From positions 155,477-219,476 of the forward strand of contig JAAEST010000061.1 of assembly GCA_024229115.1 (NCBI GenBank): a DNA stretch of 64,000 nt, written 5' to 3'. This DNA comes from Oligoflexia bacterium (lineage in GTDB: Bacteria > Bdellovibrionota > Bacteriovoracia > Bacteriovoracales > Bacteriovoracaceae). The notes under the pieces are model-generated. The model was not told the DNA's origin and made no database searches. It saw only the letters and a program-made list of their open reading frames with translations. Made by a program: the position numbers and the translations under genes. This document shows positions 44,695-53,079 of this stretch, one piece after another. Each line of letters opens with the position of its first letter. Position 1 is the stretch's first letter.

Positions 44695-46743
44695 ATGGAA
44701 ATTACACCTAAAATTAATATTGATGATCATAAGAATGAAGTGAGAAAAATTAGTAAGCAAATCTTTCTAATTCTCCTTCCTCTATTTATTATTCTTATAG
44801 GTCTATGCCTTGGTATTCTTATGAGAGACCAGATAGGTAAGCAAATTGAAACTCACTTTTCGAAACAAGGTCTCTTTTTAACAATTGATGAGATTGGAAT
44901 AAGAAAATATCTCAATATTGTAAGATCAAAAAATTCAAACACACCCAAACTATCTAATAAACCAATTAGAGAAATTGATTGGAAGAATGGTTACCTTCAA
45001 CCGGCACTTATTGAGTTCAACCTTCCCTTCTTAAGTAAACAGTTAAATGAATTATCCCCAGTTGACCTTGATGGGATCAATGAAAAGCAACGTCTTCAAC
45101 TTTTAAGAACATTGGCAGTGTGTGAACTATTAGAGATAAATCACTGCTTTGATGTCAAAAATATAAAGTTTCAAAATCAAGAGCTAGTGATAATTCCGAA
45201 TACTTCAGTTTCAAAAAGTAGACTTCTCCTTCAAGGTGCTTATGGGAAGGGTGACGTTTCCCATTTTATTCAAAAAAATATCAACAAATATCTTTTAACT
45301 ATCAAGCAAACCGCCCATGTCCTAGAAAACTTAGCTTTTAGGCAAAACCTTTTAGCAGAAATAATGAGAGTTAAAAAAGAGAACTTTAGTAGTTATCAGC
45401 TACTAAATGTCCCTACCATTTACCATCTCCTTTCAAATGCTAAGAAATTCGTTCAACTTAATAGTGACAACTATCATCTCATCAACAGTGACTTCGCTCT
45501 TGCTAGCTTTGACCAACGAACAACTTCTTTTTTTAAGGCCTATTCAATTGGTAATGACCTAATTAGAATTGATAATCTCACAAATCGTCCACTTATTATT
45601 GAAAAGCTTATCGTAAAAAACAAAGAAAAGTCTCAGACAATTAAAATAGATAAAATCATAAAAGCCTCTGATTATTACACCACACCAAAATCGATTATCG
45701 TTTCAGCTCAAGGTTATCCAATAAAGAAAATGAAAGTGAAGGCCAAAGGTCTAGAGAAAATGATGCCAATTATTCTTGATTATCAAAATACTTTTAAAAC
45801 TTTTGATGATTATTACTCAGATGCTGAACTGAAGCGACTAGGATTCATTATTTCTGAAAGCGAAATAAAATACCTAAAGAAAAATCTAGTTTTGAAGAAA
45901 CCTATAGTTGAAAAGTCTGGTCGAAAAATCACCATTCCAGGTCCTACGAAGATTGAAATTCAAAAAGACTCTTATATCTTTAGTAATGGAAGCCTTCATA
46001 CCGGAGATAAAGGTCAAGTCGTTTTCACATCAATCACAGCACCATGGAGAGGTATTCTTATCTCAGAAGCTAAAGAAATCAGTACTGTTAAAAATACTAT
46101 CTTTGAAAAGATCACTAATTTTCAGCACGAGGATATTAAACTAACTGGAGCTATTAATTTTTACCGAAGCGAAATACATATTACTGATACCCAATTTTTA
46201 AGTAATACTTGTGAAGATATGCTTAATATTATTAGCTCAAAATTTAATATTAATAGAATGACGATCATTAACACTCCTTCTGATGCATTCGATTCAGACT
46301 TTTCCAATGGCCTTATTACAAATTCAGTTTTTATGAAGGTCGGAGGAGATGGATTTGATGTTAGTGGAACTAAGGGGACAATTTCTCATACCGTCTTTAA
46401 AGATATAAGAGATAAGGCCATATCTGTCGGAGAGGCCTCCAATATCAATTCAAAAAACAATACTGTTGATCGTTCAGGAACAGGAATCGCAAGTAAGGAC
46501 CGATCCATTGCTTTCGATGAAAATAGTGTCTTTAAAAATATTCAACATTCTGTTTTTGCATCTTATGTAAAAAAACCTGAATACGGGTCTGCCAAAATTG
46601 AAGTGATTAATCCGAAGTTTGAAAATAGCGAAAAACTATCTCTTGTTCAAAACGGTAGTACTCTCATTCTTAATGGAATGGAAGTTGAAGGAAGTGATAT
46701 CAATATTAAAGAAATTTATAATTCAGGGTATATGAAAAAATGA
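44695..46743 (+). CDS. Membrane-anchored right-handed beta-helix protein of the CotH/VTC operon
   Basis: 682 residues. One membrane helix (about 24-46), then a largely helical periplasmic region (60-400), then a right-handed parallel beta-helix from about 415 to 670. Its coil repeats include RGILISEAKEISTVKNTIFE, INFYRSEIHITDTQFLSNT, DMLNIISSKFNINRMTIINT, DAFDSDFSNGLITNSVFMKV and GDGFDVSGTKGTISHTVFKD. Such domains bind or cleave polysaccharide or act as surface scaffolds. No pectate-lyase catalytic set is recognisable. TAGAAT lies 6 nt before the ATG and no ribosome binding site is seen. The VTC gene starts in its stop codon (ATGA). Confidence 0.8.
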   Translation: MEITPKINIDDHKNEVRKISKQIFLILLPLFIILIGLCLGILMRDQIGKQIETHFSKQGLFLTIDEIGIRKYLNIVRSKNSNTPKLSNKPIREIDWKNGYLQPALIEFNLPFLSKQLNELSPVDLDGINEKQRLQLLRTLAVCELLEINHCFDVKNIKFQNQELVIIPNTSVSKSRLLLQGAYGKGDVSHFIQKNINKYLLTIKQTAHVLENLAFRQNLLAEIMRVKKENFSSYQLLNVPTIYHLLSNAKKFVQLNSDNYHLINSDFALASFDQRTTSFFKAYSIGNDLIRIDNLTNRPLIIEKLIVKNKEKSQTIKIDKIIKASDYYTTPKSIIVSAQGYPIKKMKVKAKGLEKMMPIILDYQNTFKTFDDYYSDAELKRLGFIISESEIKYLKKNLVLKKPIVEKSGRKITIPGPTKIEIQKDSYIFSNGSLHTGDKGQVVFTSITAPWRGILISEAKEISTVKNTIFEKITNFQHEDIKLTGAINFYRSEIHITDTQFLSNTCEDMLNIISSKFNINRMTIINTPSDAFDSDFSNGLITNSVFMKVGGDGFDVSGTKGTISHTVFKDIRDKAISVGEASNINSKNNTVDRSGTGIASKDRSIAFDENSVFKNIQHSVFASYVKKPEYGSAKIEVINPKFENSEKLSLVQNGSTLILNGMEVEGSDINIKEIYNSGYMKK

Positions 46744-47429
46744 ATCTCGAAAACTTTGAAGACTTAAGATATGAAATCAAATTTATCTGTGAGCCATCAG
46801 ATAACTATATTGATCTCTATTTAAAAACACACCCTGAAGCTTTTAGAGAAATCTTCTCGCCACGAATGATTCATAATATTTATTGTGATAGTGAAGTTTT
46901 AAGTGCTTTTGATGAAAATATCTCTGGTGTGAGCGAAAGAATTAAAGTCAGACATCGTTGGTATACTGACTTAGATAATAATGAAAGTTCTCAATCACCT
47001 ATGATCACTGAATTAAAATATAAAGAAGGAAAACTTGGTGGAAAGAAATTCATTCCATTAGACACCAAGTTTAAAGACGTAAAATTGCTCGACCTGCATT
47101 CCCTTGCGATAAGCAAGAGTCCAGAACAATATCGAGGTTTATTATCTACCTATTCATCTCCTGCACTTTATAATCAGTATCAAAGATCTTATTATCTCAG
47201 TGCAAATTCTAAAATAAGAGTTACAATTGATAATCACATCAAGTTCTCTCCGCTTTATCTTGAGGCCAACAAACTAGGTCGACTTGAACAACGTCCTTTT
47301 TCAATAATCGAAGTGAAAGGATCTCCAGCAGATCACCAGCAAATTAGTGATTTTTTAAAAGATTTTCCTTATCGTCCTTATCGTTTTTCAAAGTATGTAG
47401 TGGGAATACAAAATGGGATTTTTGCATGA
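46740..47429 (+). CDS. VTC-domain polyphosphate polymerase-like protein
   Basis: 229 residues, cytoplasmic. The triphosphate-tunnel signature is complete: RYEIKF (Lys14), SERIKVRHRWY, ITELKYKEGKLGGKK, YQRSYYLSANSKIRVTIDN, SIIEVKGSP and PYRFSKYVVGIQNG. In yeast Vtc4 the equivalent Lys/Arg/Glu residues make polyphosphate from ATP. Bacterial members are uncharacterised here, and a polyphosphate product is inferred. ATGA overlaps link it both to the beta-helix gene and to the glycosyltransferase, so the three are translationally coupled. Confidence 0.9.
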   Translation: MNLENFEDLRYEIKFICEPSDNYIDLYLKTHPEAFREIFSPRMIHNIYCDSEVLSAFDENISGVSERIKVRHRWYTDLDNNESSQSPMITELKYKEGKLGGKKFIPLDTKFKDVKLLDLHSLAISKSPEQYRGLLSTYSSPALYNQYQRSYYLSANSKIRVTIDNHIKFSPLYLEANKLGRLEQRPFSIIEVKGSPADHQQISDFLKDFPYRPYRFSKYVVGIQNGIFA

Positions 47430-48160
47430 ATAAGTTTTCACTTGTTATTATCACTCTCAATGAAGAAAAATATATTGAAAGATGTATTAATTCTGTGCCT
47501 AGTGCTTCAGAAGTAATTGTCGTTGACTCTGGAAGTACTGATCAGACTACCCAGCTGGCCAAAAAATGCGGAGCTCAGGTTATTCATCAAGATTGGCTAG
47601 GCTATGGTAAGCAAAAACAATTTGCCATTGAACAAGCATCTCATGAATGGGTTTTACTTTTAGATGCCGATGAGTTTGCCAATGTAGAGCTACTGGATTC
47701 TATCGACCAAGCGATGAATCAAGATGTTTATCAAGCTTATCATTTACCAATTCGTGAGTACTTTCTAGGTCGAGAATTAACTCAAGGAAGAGGAATCACA
47801 AATCCTATTCGTTTTCATAAAAAGTCAGCAGGGAAAATTAATAGTGAAGAAATTCATGAGAAATTTGTCACAGATAAACCCATATCTGAATTAGATGGCT
47901 ACTGTCTCCACTATAGTGCCCCTACGGTCTTAGAAAGATTGAAGAAGATTCTGAGAGATGCAACACTTGAAAAAGAACATCATCATTGGGAAGTTACTCC
48001 TAGAAGTATATTTCTAGATCCAATAAGATATTTCTTTAGTTACTTAATAAAAAAAAATGCCTACAAGGATGGCCTTGCAGGCATTGTTCTTTTAAGTCTT
48101 TATACGTTTCAAATGTATATTCAAAACATTTCTCAATATGAGAAGAAGCTTAAACTCTAA
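47426..48160 (+). CDS. Family 2 glycosyltransferase (WaaE/KdtX-like)
   Basis: 244 residues. GT-A fold: SLVIITLNEEKYIERCI, VVDSGSTDQT, LLLDADEF (DxD), with the acceptor-side signature YFLGRELTQGRG and RFHKKSAGKINSEEIHEKF. These match the inner-core LPS beta-glucosyltransferase group (WaaE/KdtX). A C-terminal amphipathic helix (SLYTFQMYIQNIS) may bind the membrane. It is the last gene of the operon. An intrinsic-terminator-like hairpin for the opposite strand lies inside its coding end. Confidence 0.9.
   Translation: MNKFSLVIITLNEEKYIERCINSVPSASEVIVVDSGSTDQTTQLAKKCGAQVIHQDWLGYGKQKQFAIEQASHEWVLLLDADEFANVELLDSIDQAMNQDVYQAYHLPIREYFLGRELTQGRGITNPIRFHKKSAGKINSEEIHEKFVTDKPISELDGYCLHYSAPTVLERLKKILRDATLEKEHHHWEVTPRSIFLDPIRYFFSYLIKKNAYKDGLAGIVLLSLYTFQMYIQNISQYEKKLKL
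48049..48085 (-). terminator. Intrinsic terminator for the 48161-50561 genes, inside the glycosyltransferase gene
   Basis: AATGCCT A CAAGG (48056-48068) pairs with CCTTG C AGGCATT (48073-48085) around a 4-nt loop, with one A-C mismatch. Read on the minus strand it is followed by nine T (complement of 48049-48057). It lies 75-110 nt past the minus-strand stop at 48161, within the plus-strand glycosyltransferase coding sequence. Confidence 0.75.
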
Positions 48161-49354
48161 TTACAGTGTTGAAAATAAAGCCTGCATCTTTGCTCCAAGC
48201 TCTTTTCTGAATGATCTCTTAGAAATGTCATCTTTACTGTCAGAGTCTTTATAAAGTCTCTTTGAGTGCTTCATCTTCATCACTGAAGTAATCTTAATTT
48301 TCCCTTGAGAAATAGATACCTTAACAGTCATGGCCTTCTTTGTTCTACCAAAAGAGTTGTTATAAAGAGTAATCTTCTTTGAGATACTATTACCTTTAAC
48401 TTCATAGAAAGCAGTATTGATACCTAAGTCTAACATTGCTTGTGACTCTCCAGCTTGCTTAGTAATTGACTCAACTACAGCATCAAGCTCTTCACCTGAA
48501 ATATTAGTCTTCACTTTAGATCTTGCAGGATTAAATAAAGCTAATGGTTTTGTTAAAATCCACTTAGTTCCAGCAAATACTGCAACCATTCCAGCAGCAA
48601 CCGTTGTCGCTGTAACAGCAACAGTTGTTGAAACTAAAGAATAGGCCATATTTGTGAAGGCCACAAGACCATTGGCCAAACCTTTAACAGCATAATAACC
48701 AAGGTTAAGTAATGTCCCTGTTCCATCAATAAGAATATTTAATCCGATTGAAGCAAGTTTTACACCAGCGGCAACAGGTGTAGCCACGATAGCAGCTGCT
48801 AAATTAGCGACAGCGACAACAGGTGCTTCAATTACTAGGTAATATCCTACTTTTGTTGAGGCCCAAATAGCATGACCAGCATATTTAAGATTAGCTCCCA
48901 TTCTATTTTCTTCTTCATAGTAAGCTTCTCTTGCTTGCTCCATAGAAACCTTGAAGGCCCCAGGGATCTTCTTTAAGCTTCTAAAAGGCGCGGCTACAAC
49001 ATCTTTACCTCTTTCGATAGCAAATTCAGCACCATCACCAATTGCTTCAATGAGATCATCATTTCCGCCATTGTAGATACCTCTACCAGTTTCTCTTGCT
49101 GTTTGAGCAATGTCCTGTCCAATATCTTTAAGATGGTCTAGATCAACAGCATCTTTTAGATTCTCAGTAAATCTCTGAGTTCCTTTCTCTAATCCTAGAA
49201 CAAGAAAAAGTTTATTATCGTCGATACTACCTTTAATAAAAATTTCTTTTACAGTATTTCCAAAAGAATCATTTTCTCCCTGAGCATAAGTAACTGGCGA
49301 AAATGAAAGGAGAAATACTAATAAACTTAGTACGCTTAGTCTTACATTATTCAT
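48161..49354 (-). CDS. Exported Ala/Val-rich paralogue, second of a tandem pair
   Basis: 397 residues, family unknown. Signal peptide (LLVFLLSFSPVTYAQG); N-terminal block NTVKEIFIKGSIDDNKLFLVLGLEKG; GRGIYNGGNDDLIEAIGDGA; KKIPGAFKVSMEQARE; then a long low-complexity hydrophobic region (about 155-275) rich in Ala, Val and Thr (VVAVANLAAAIVATPVAAGV) and a basic C-terminal domain. The hydrophobic stretch could be several membrane hairpins. It overlaps the upstream paralogue by 8 bp; GGGAG precedes its ATG. Confidence 0.75.
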   Translation of the reverse strand: MNNVRLSVLSLLVFLLSFSPVTYAQGENDSFGNTVKEIFIKGSIDDNKLFLVLGLEKGTQRFTENLKDAVDLDHLKDIGQDIAQTARETGRGIYNGGNDDLIEAIGDGAEFAIERGKDVVAAPFRSLKKIPGAFKVSMEQAREAYYEEENRMGANLKYAGHAIWASTKVGYYLVIEAPVVAVANLAAAIVATPVAAGVKLASIGLNILIDGTGTLLNLGYYAVKGLANGLVAFTNMAYSLVSTTVAVTATTVAAGMVAVFAGTKWILTKPLALFNPARSKVKTNISGEELDAVVESITKQAGESQAMLDLGINTAFYEVKGNSISKKITLYNNSFGRTKKAMTVKVSISQGKIKITSVMKMKHSKRLYKDSDSKDDISKRSFRKELGAKMQALFSTL

Positions 49355-50561
49355 TGCTTACTCCCGTTGCTACTTTTGCTACAAGGTCAGTTACTTTACT
49401 AAGAAGAACTTCTTTAAGTTGTTTCTTATTAAGACCTGTTTTCTTCATTAGAGCATTAAAATGCTTCTTACTGAAATAACTTGTAACGACTGTATTTTGT
49501 TTTGACTTATCTGTATTCCACTTAATAGAAAGCTTAAGTTTCATACCAAACTTCTTGGCCAATTTACTTCCGAAAGTAATTGTTCCTTTATAGTCTTGAA
49601 TTTTTGAAACAGTATACTCAGTTGAAAGACCAAGTTCTTCAAGAATAGTTAAAGGCGAGTTCTTCGCAAATTCTTCTCCAAGCTGAGTTAGTTTTTCATA
49701 GTTAACTTCAGTTTCAGTCTTTAAACGAGCTCTTTGTCCAATTCTAAATGGTAGAGCAAGAGCTTTAATCGTAATCTTAACAGCTCCAATAGCTAAGTAT
49801 GAAGTTGTAGTAGCAACTGCAGCTAATGAAGTTGAGATCGCTGAGTAGCTAATAGTACCGATAGCAGCTGCACCTAGTACAATTGCTTTAGTTGCTTGAT
49901 AACCAACTCTAAGAGCTTTTCCGGCCATTGAAATTGTAAACCCTAATGGGATACTGATTGCATCGTAAGCAAGAACAGCTGGAACTGCCAATGCTCTTGC
50001 AGCAAGCTGTCCAACTAATTTCGCTGGAGCTTCAACTACTAAGTAGTAAGCGCCTTTAACATGGGCCCAAGTTGCAAGTCCTGTGTACTTCACAAGTCCA
50101 GCAGCTGAGTTAGAAGAGTTTGCTCTCGCATCTCTAGCTTGCTCCATAGAAACTTTATAAGATGTAGGGATCTTTGATAATGATCTCCAAGGAGACTTAT
50201 AAATATCTGAAGGGTTTTCAACACTGAATCGTGCCGCTTCAGTAACATGATCTAGAACATCACCGTTTCCACCATTGTAGATACGTCTTGCTGTTCTACC
50301 AACTGATCTCGCTGTATCAGCTCCAATGTCTTTTAATTCTTCTAGATCGATGGCCTCTTTTCCAATATTCTTGAAAATTTTTGCACCATCTTCTAAACCA
50401 AGAACCATGAACAACTTATCATCGTTGATGCTTCCCTTTACGAAAATTTCTTTGATTGTTAGGCCTAATTCGTTCTTACTTTCTTCTTCATTAGCATGAG
50501 TTGCCCCAATTAATGAAAACATGAGTAAGAATGTCAGCAGCCAATGCTGAGTTCTTTCCAT
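49347..50561 (-). CDS. Exported Ala/Val-rich paralogue, first of a tandem pair
   Basis: 404 residues, related along its length to the next gene: TIKEIFVKGSINDDKLFMVL, ARRIYNGGNGDVLDHVTEAA, SKIPTSYKVSMEQARD, YYLVVEAPAKLVGQLAARA. Signal peptide (WLLTFLLMFSLIGATHANEE). The same Ala-rich hydrophobic core (about 165-275) is followed by a C-terminal domain rich in Lys. AAAGGGG lies 8 nt before the ATG. Tandem duplication with strong conservation of the first 150 residues and divergence of the tail suggests a shared anchoring part with different ends. Confidence 0.75.
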   Translation of the reverse strand: MERTQHWLLTFLLMFSLIGATHANEEESKNELGLTIKEIFVKGSINDDKLFMVLGLEDGAKIFKNIGKEAIDLEELKDIGADTARSVGRTARRIYNGGNGDVLDHVTEAARFSVENPSDIYKSPWRSLSKIPTSYKVSMEQARDARANSSNSAAGLVKYTGLATWAHVKGAYYLVVEAPAKLVGQLAARALAVPAVLAYDAISIPLGFTISMAGKALRVGYQATKAIVLGAAAIGTISYSAISTSLAAVATTTSYLAIGAVKITIKALALPFRIGQRARLKTETEVNYEKLTQLGEEFAKNSPLTILEELGLSTEYTVSKIQDYKGTITFGSKLAKKFGMKLKLSIKWNTDKSKQNTVVTSYFSKKHFNALMKKTGLNKKQLKEVLLSKVTDLVAKVATGVSNE

Positions 50562-50642
50562 TACAACACCCCTTTGTCGTGAAATTATGAATCAGGGTAT
50601 CTTACCTAAATTTTGTTGATTTTATAACGTATTGTGTAATCT

Positions 50643-51362
50643 TTATAGGGATTTAATTACTCTACCCATCTGGCCTCTAGAACGTACTTTCCATGGCTTA
50701 CGACGATAAACTTTGGCCACTCGGGCCCCGTAATCGTTAACTTTCTCTGCTCCGAGGAAATTATAGAGTGTGGCGACTTTAGAAATTGTTGGGTTTTCAA
50801 CCCGATTCCAAAGTTCAATAAGCAATGCCACACCGACTTCGACGTTAATTTTTTCATCTTTCAAGTCGTTTCTTGTGTAACCTTTCTGTTCTAAGAACTT
50901 GGCCCAATAATAGGAGTGAACATTCATTGGCCTGATTGATTTATTTTTATCGATTGGTTCTAAAACTATATCGTAAAAACCTGTTGTTGTTTCGTGATAC
51001 ATTATAGCCTTCACTAGATCAGCATCAAAAGGGGCCTTTTGTTTTTTTACTTCATCTTCAATTACTTTTTTAAGTTTATTTACAGGAGAAAAACCTGGAA
51101 CTCTCATTGGAGGCTCATCATCAGCTTGATCGTTTTCAATAATATCGAAAACAACATTCTCTTGTTTTTCTAATATGGCCTTCTTCCTTTCGCCGCTATT
51201 AAGTAAGTGAATAATCTCTTTAACTTGACCTGTTAGCTCATTGGCCTGATCACTTAAGGGAAAGTGTGAAGTTAAATCATCACATCCTTCCGAATTAAGA
51301 TCAGGAGTCGTTGCATTTAACGAATAGGAAAATATAAGTAAAAAGAAAATCACTAACTTCAC
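50643..51362 (-). CDS. Exported lytic-transglycosylase-like (SLT/lysozyme fold) protein
   Basis: 239 residues. GTG start at 51362 with signal peptide (KLVIFFLLIFSYSLNA). The C-terminal domain (about 115-225) has LVKAIMYHETTTG (likely catalytic Glu in HETT), IRPMNVHSYYW, INVEVGVALLIELWNRVENP and SKVATLYNFLGAEKVNDYGA, as in soluble lytic transglycosylases that cut peptidoglycan. An acidic, low-complexity linker precedes it. The family call is fair, and the exact activity is uncertain because the substrate-groove motifs are divergent. No ribosome binding site is evident. Confidence 0.65.
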   Translation of the reverse strand: MKLVIFFLLIFSYSLNATTPDLNSEGCDDLTSHFPLSDQANELTGQVKEIIHLLNSGERKKAILEKQENVVFDIIENDQADDEPPMRVPGFSPVNKLKKVIEDEVKKQKAPFDADLVKAIMYHETTTGFYDIVLEPIDKNKSIRPMNVHSYYWAKFLEQKGYTRNDLKDEKINVEVGVALLIELWNRVENPTISKVATLYNFLGAEKVNDYGARVAKVYRRKPWKVRSRGQMGRVIKSL

Positions 51363-51393
51363 AGTGATCTTATCGGATTTATATAACTAGATA

Positions 51394-52500
51394 TTAAACA
51401 TACTTGACGAATGAAGTAGGACTTAAGACAAATTCACCAGACTTAACCTTAGCTCTAATAAATTCACAGATTGAGTCTTGAGCTTTATTGATAGCAGAAG
51501 GAGCTTTCGCATCATCTAATTTAAAGAGAAACTCTTCTCTTACTCTATCTGTAACATCAATGAGGAGGTCATAAATAAGCTCTCTTGAACTTAATCTAAG
51601 GGCAGCCGCTAGAAGATCTTGATTTACTTCCAACCAAAATGTTTGCTTCATTTGAGGAGTCATGAATCTAAGACTATCAATCTCTTCAATACGATCGCGA
51701 ATATTACTGGCCAAGGCCTGATTATCTTCCGCAATCTTATTAAGAACTCTTTGCTGTTCATCATCCATGAGTCCTTTGAAAGAATCAACATCTAGACCCC
51801 TTGTTCGTTCTTGCTTCTTGGCCACAATACTAGAAATAGATTTATAGGTGACTGACTCTAAAGATTGAAGAAAGTCTACTCCAACTTTTACTAATTCATT
51901 AGCATTCGTTCTATCCTGAACACCTTCAGGAAGCATGAATCGAGAAATATAAACAACTTTACAGTGATGGTCTTCAGGCATTTCCTGATCAGAAATATGA
52001 GTGATAAAAAGCTCTGTTCCATTCTCAACATTTGGTAATTCACTTTTAGGACAGACAAAACTTAAGCCTGAAGTCGAAAGATCATTAAGTGTAAAACTAT
52101 GCCCCTTCCCTTCTTTATCATTATAAAATTTCAAACTGACGGTTTTGAAATCTTGATACTTATAAGTAAATCTTTCAACTCTTCTTCTTTCTCTTAACTT
52201 TAATTCATTGGGAGTTTTAAACGTAAGGGTTTTACTCTTAAGTTGAAAAGTTTCTCTTTTAAAAATGACATCTTTTTGAGGACAATGAGCATAGATTGGC
52301 TCAGAGGCCTTGATTTCACCTGGGTCACCTTCGGTAATATCCATGGTTAAATTCTGTTCATCCACCATAGTTATGACACCCGAGATTTTTACCTTCCCTT
52401 GGGTACTTGGTTGCCAAATGGTCCAATTTGCTCGAGATTCAAATATTTCATCAAGAGTATCTTGAATCATTCTGGATTTAAAAAGACTAAACATTTCCAT
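51394..52500 (-). CDS. PilZ-domain (c-di-GMP receptor) protein
   Basis: 368 residues. N-terminal YcgR-N-like beta domain (about 25-100), then PilZ with RERRRVERF (104-111) and LNDLSTSGLSF (138-148), the two c-di-GMP contact motifs. The C-terminal 140 residues are helical with coiled-coil character (KIAEDNQALASNIRDRIEEI). Likely a c-di-GMP effector controlling motility, pili or predation. It is divergent from the receiver gene at 52537. The ATG at 52500 has no ribosome binding site, and TATACT lies 7 nt before it, so the mRNA is probably leaderless. Confidence 0.88.
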   Translation of the reverse strand: MEMFSLFKSRMIQDTLDEIFESRANWTIWQPSTQGKVKISGVITMVDEQNLTMDITEGDPGEIKASEPIYAHCPQKDVIFKRETFQLKSKTLTFKTPNELKLRERRRVERFTYKYQDFKTVSLKFYNDKEGKGHSFTLNDLSTSGLSFVCPKSELPNVENGTELFITHISDQEMPEDHHCKVVYISRFMLPEGVQDRTNANELVKVGVDFLQSLESVTYKSISSIVAKKQERTRGLDVDSFKGLMDDEQQRVLNKIAEDNQALASNIRDRIEEIDSLRFMTPQMKQTFWLEVNQDLLAAALRLSSRELIYDLLIDVTDRVREEFLFKLDDAKAPSAINKAQDSICEFIRAKVKSGEFVLSPTSFVKYV

Positions 52501-52507
52501 GTTTTAT

Positions 52508-52535
52508 AGTATAATGGAAAATATAAAGGAGACAA
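52508..52535. promoter_or_regulatory. Overlapping divergent promoters between the PilZ and receiver genes
   Basis: Minus strand: TTGTCT (52530-52535), 16-bp spacer, TATACT (52508-52513), 7 nt to the PilZ ATG. Plus strand: perfect TATAAT (52510-52515), followed by AAAGGAG before the receiver ATG at 52537. The two -10 boxes overlap by 4 bp, so the promoters must compete or fire as one bidirectional unit. Confidence 0.65.
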
Positions 52536-52536
52536 C

Positions 52537-53046
52537 ATGTTTGGTATAGTAGAGCCAATTCTTATCGTTGATGATGATCAATCAGTTCAAGAAACGATAA
52601 TGATGGCCTTTGAAGATGATCCTGATAAAAAATGTTTTGTCGCCAACTCCACAGAAATGGCCCTGCAAATAATTGACGAAAATGATATTTTTGTAGTGAT
52701 TACTGATATCAAAATGCCCGGTCCTGATGGTATTGAATTATGTCGTCTTATCCATGAGAGAAGTCTACCGGTAAGCATTATTATGATGACTGGTTTTAAA
52801 GGTATTGATAATCTTCCTGATATTTTAGACTACGGTGTTTCACACTTACTGGAAAAACCTTTTAAGTTAGAAACTCTCAGAAAACTTACTGATGACCTTA
52901 TCATTGATCAGTTACTTCATGAGCTTGAGCAAAGAGTTATGAAAAATGTTGCCAAGCAAGAAGATGATAAACTGAACTATAGACAAATCTCAAAAGTAGA
53001 ACGCATTCAGTTCCTGATGCAACTTGCCAATAAAGATCTAATTTAG
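52537..53046 (+). CDS. Response regulator receiver protein
   Basis: 169 residues: receiver domain with PILIVDDDQSVQETI, phosphoacceptor Asp in FVVITDIKMPGPDGIEL, IIMMTGFKG and signalling Lys in LLEKPFKLETLRKL. A C-terminal helical extension of about 40 residues (LEQRVMKNVAKQEDDKLNYR) replaces a DNA-binding domain. AAAGGAG lies 6 nt before the ATG. Neighbours are a divergent PilZ gene and, 33 bp downstream, xdhA. A functional link with c-di-GMP signalling is more likely than with purine catabolism. Confidence 0.9.
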   Translation: MFGIVEPILIVDDDQSVQETIMMAFEDDPDKKCFVANSTEMALQIIDENDIFVVITDIKMPGPDGIELCRLIHERSLPVSIIMMTGFKGIDNLPDILDYGVSHLLEKPFKLETLRKLTDDLIIDQLLHELEQRVMKNVAKQEDDKLNYRQISKVERIQFLMQLANKDLI

Positions 53047-53079
53047 CTAAAATATCCTTTTAAAAACATTAGGATAGCT

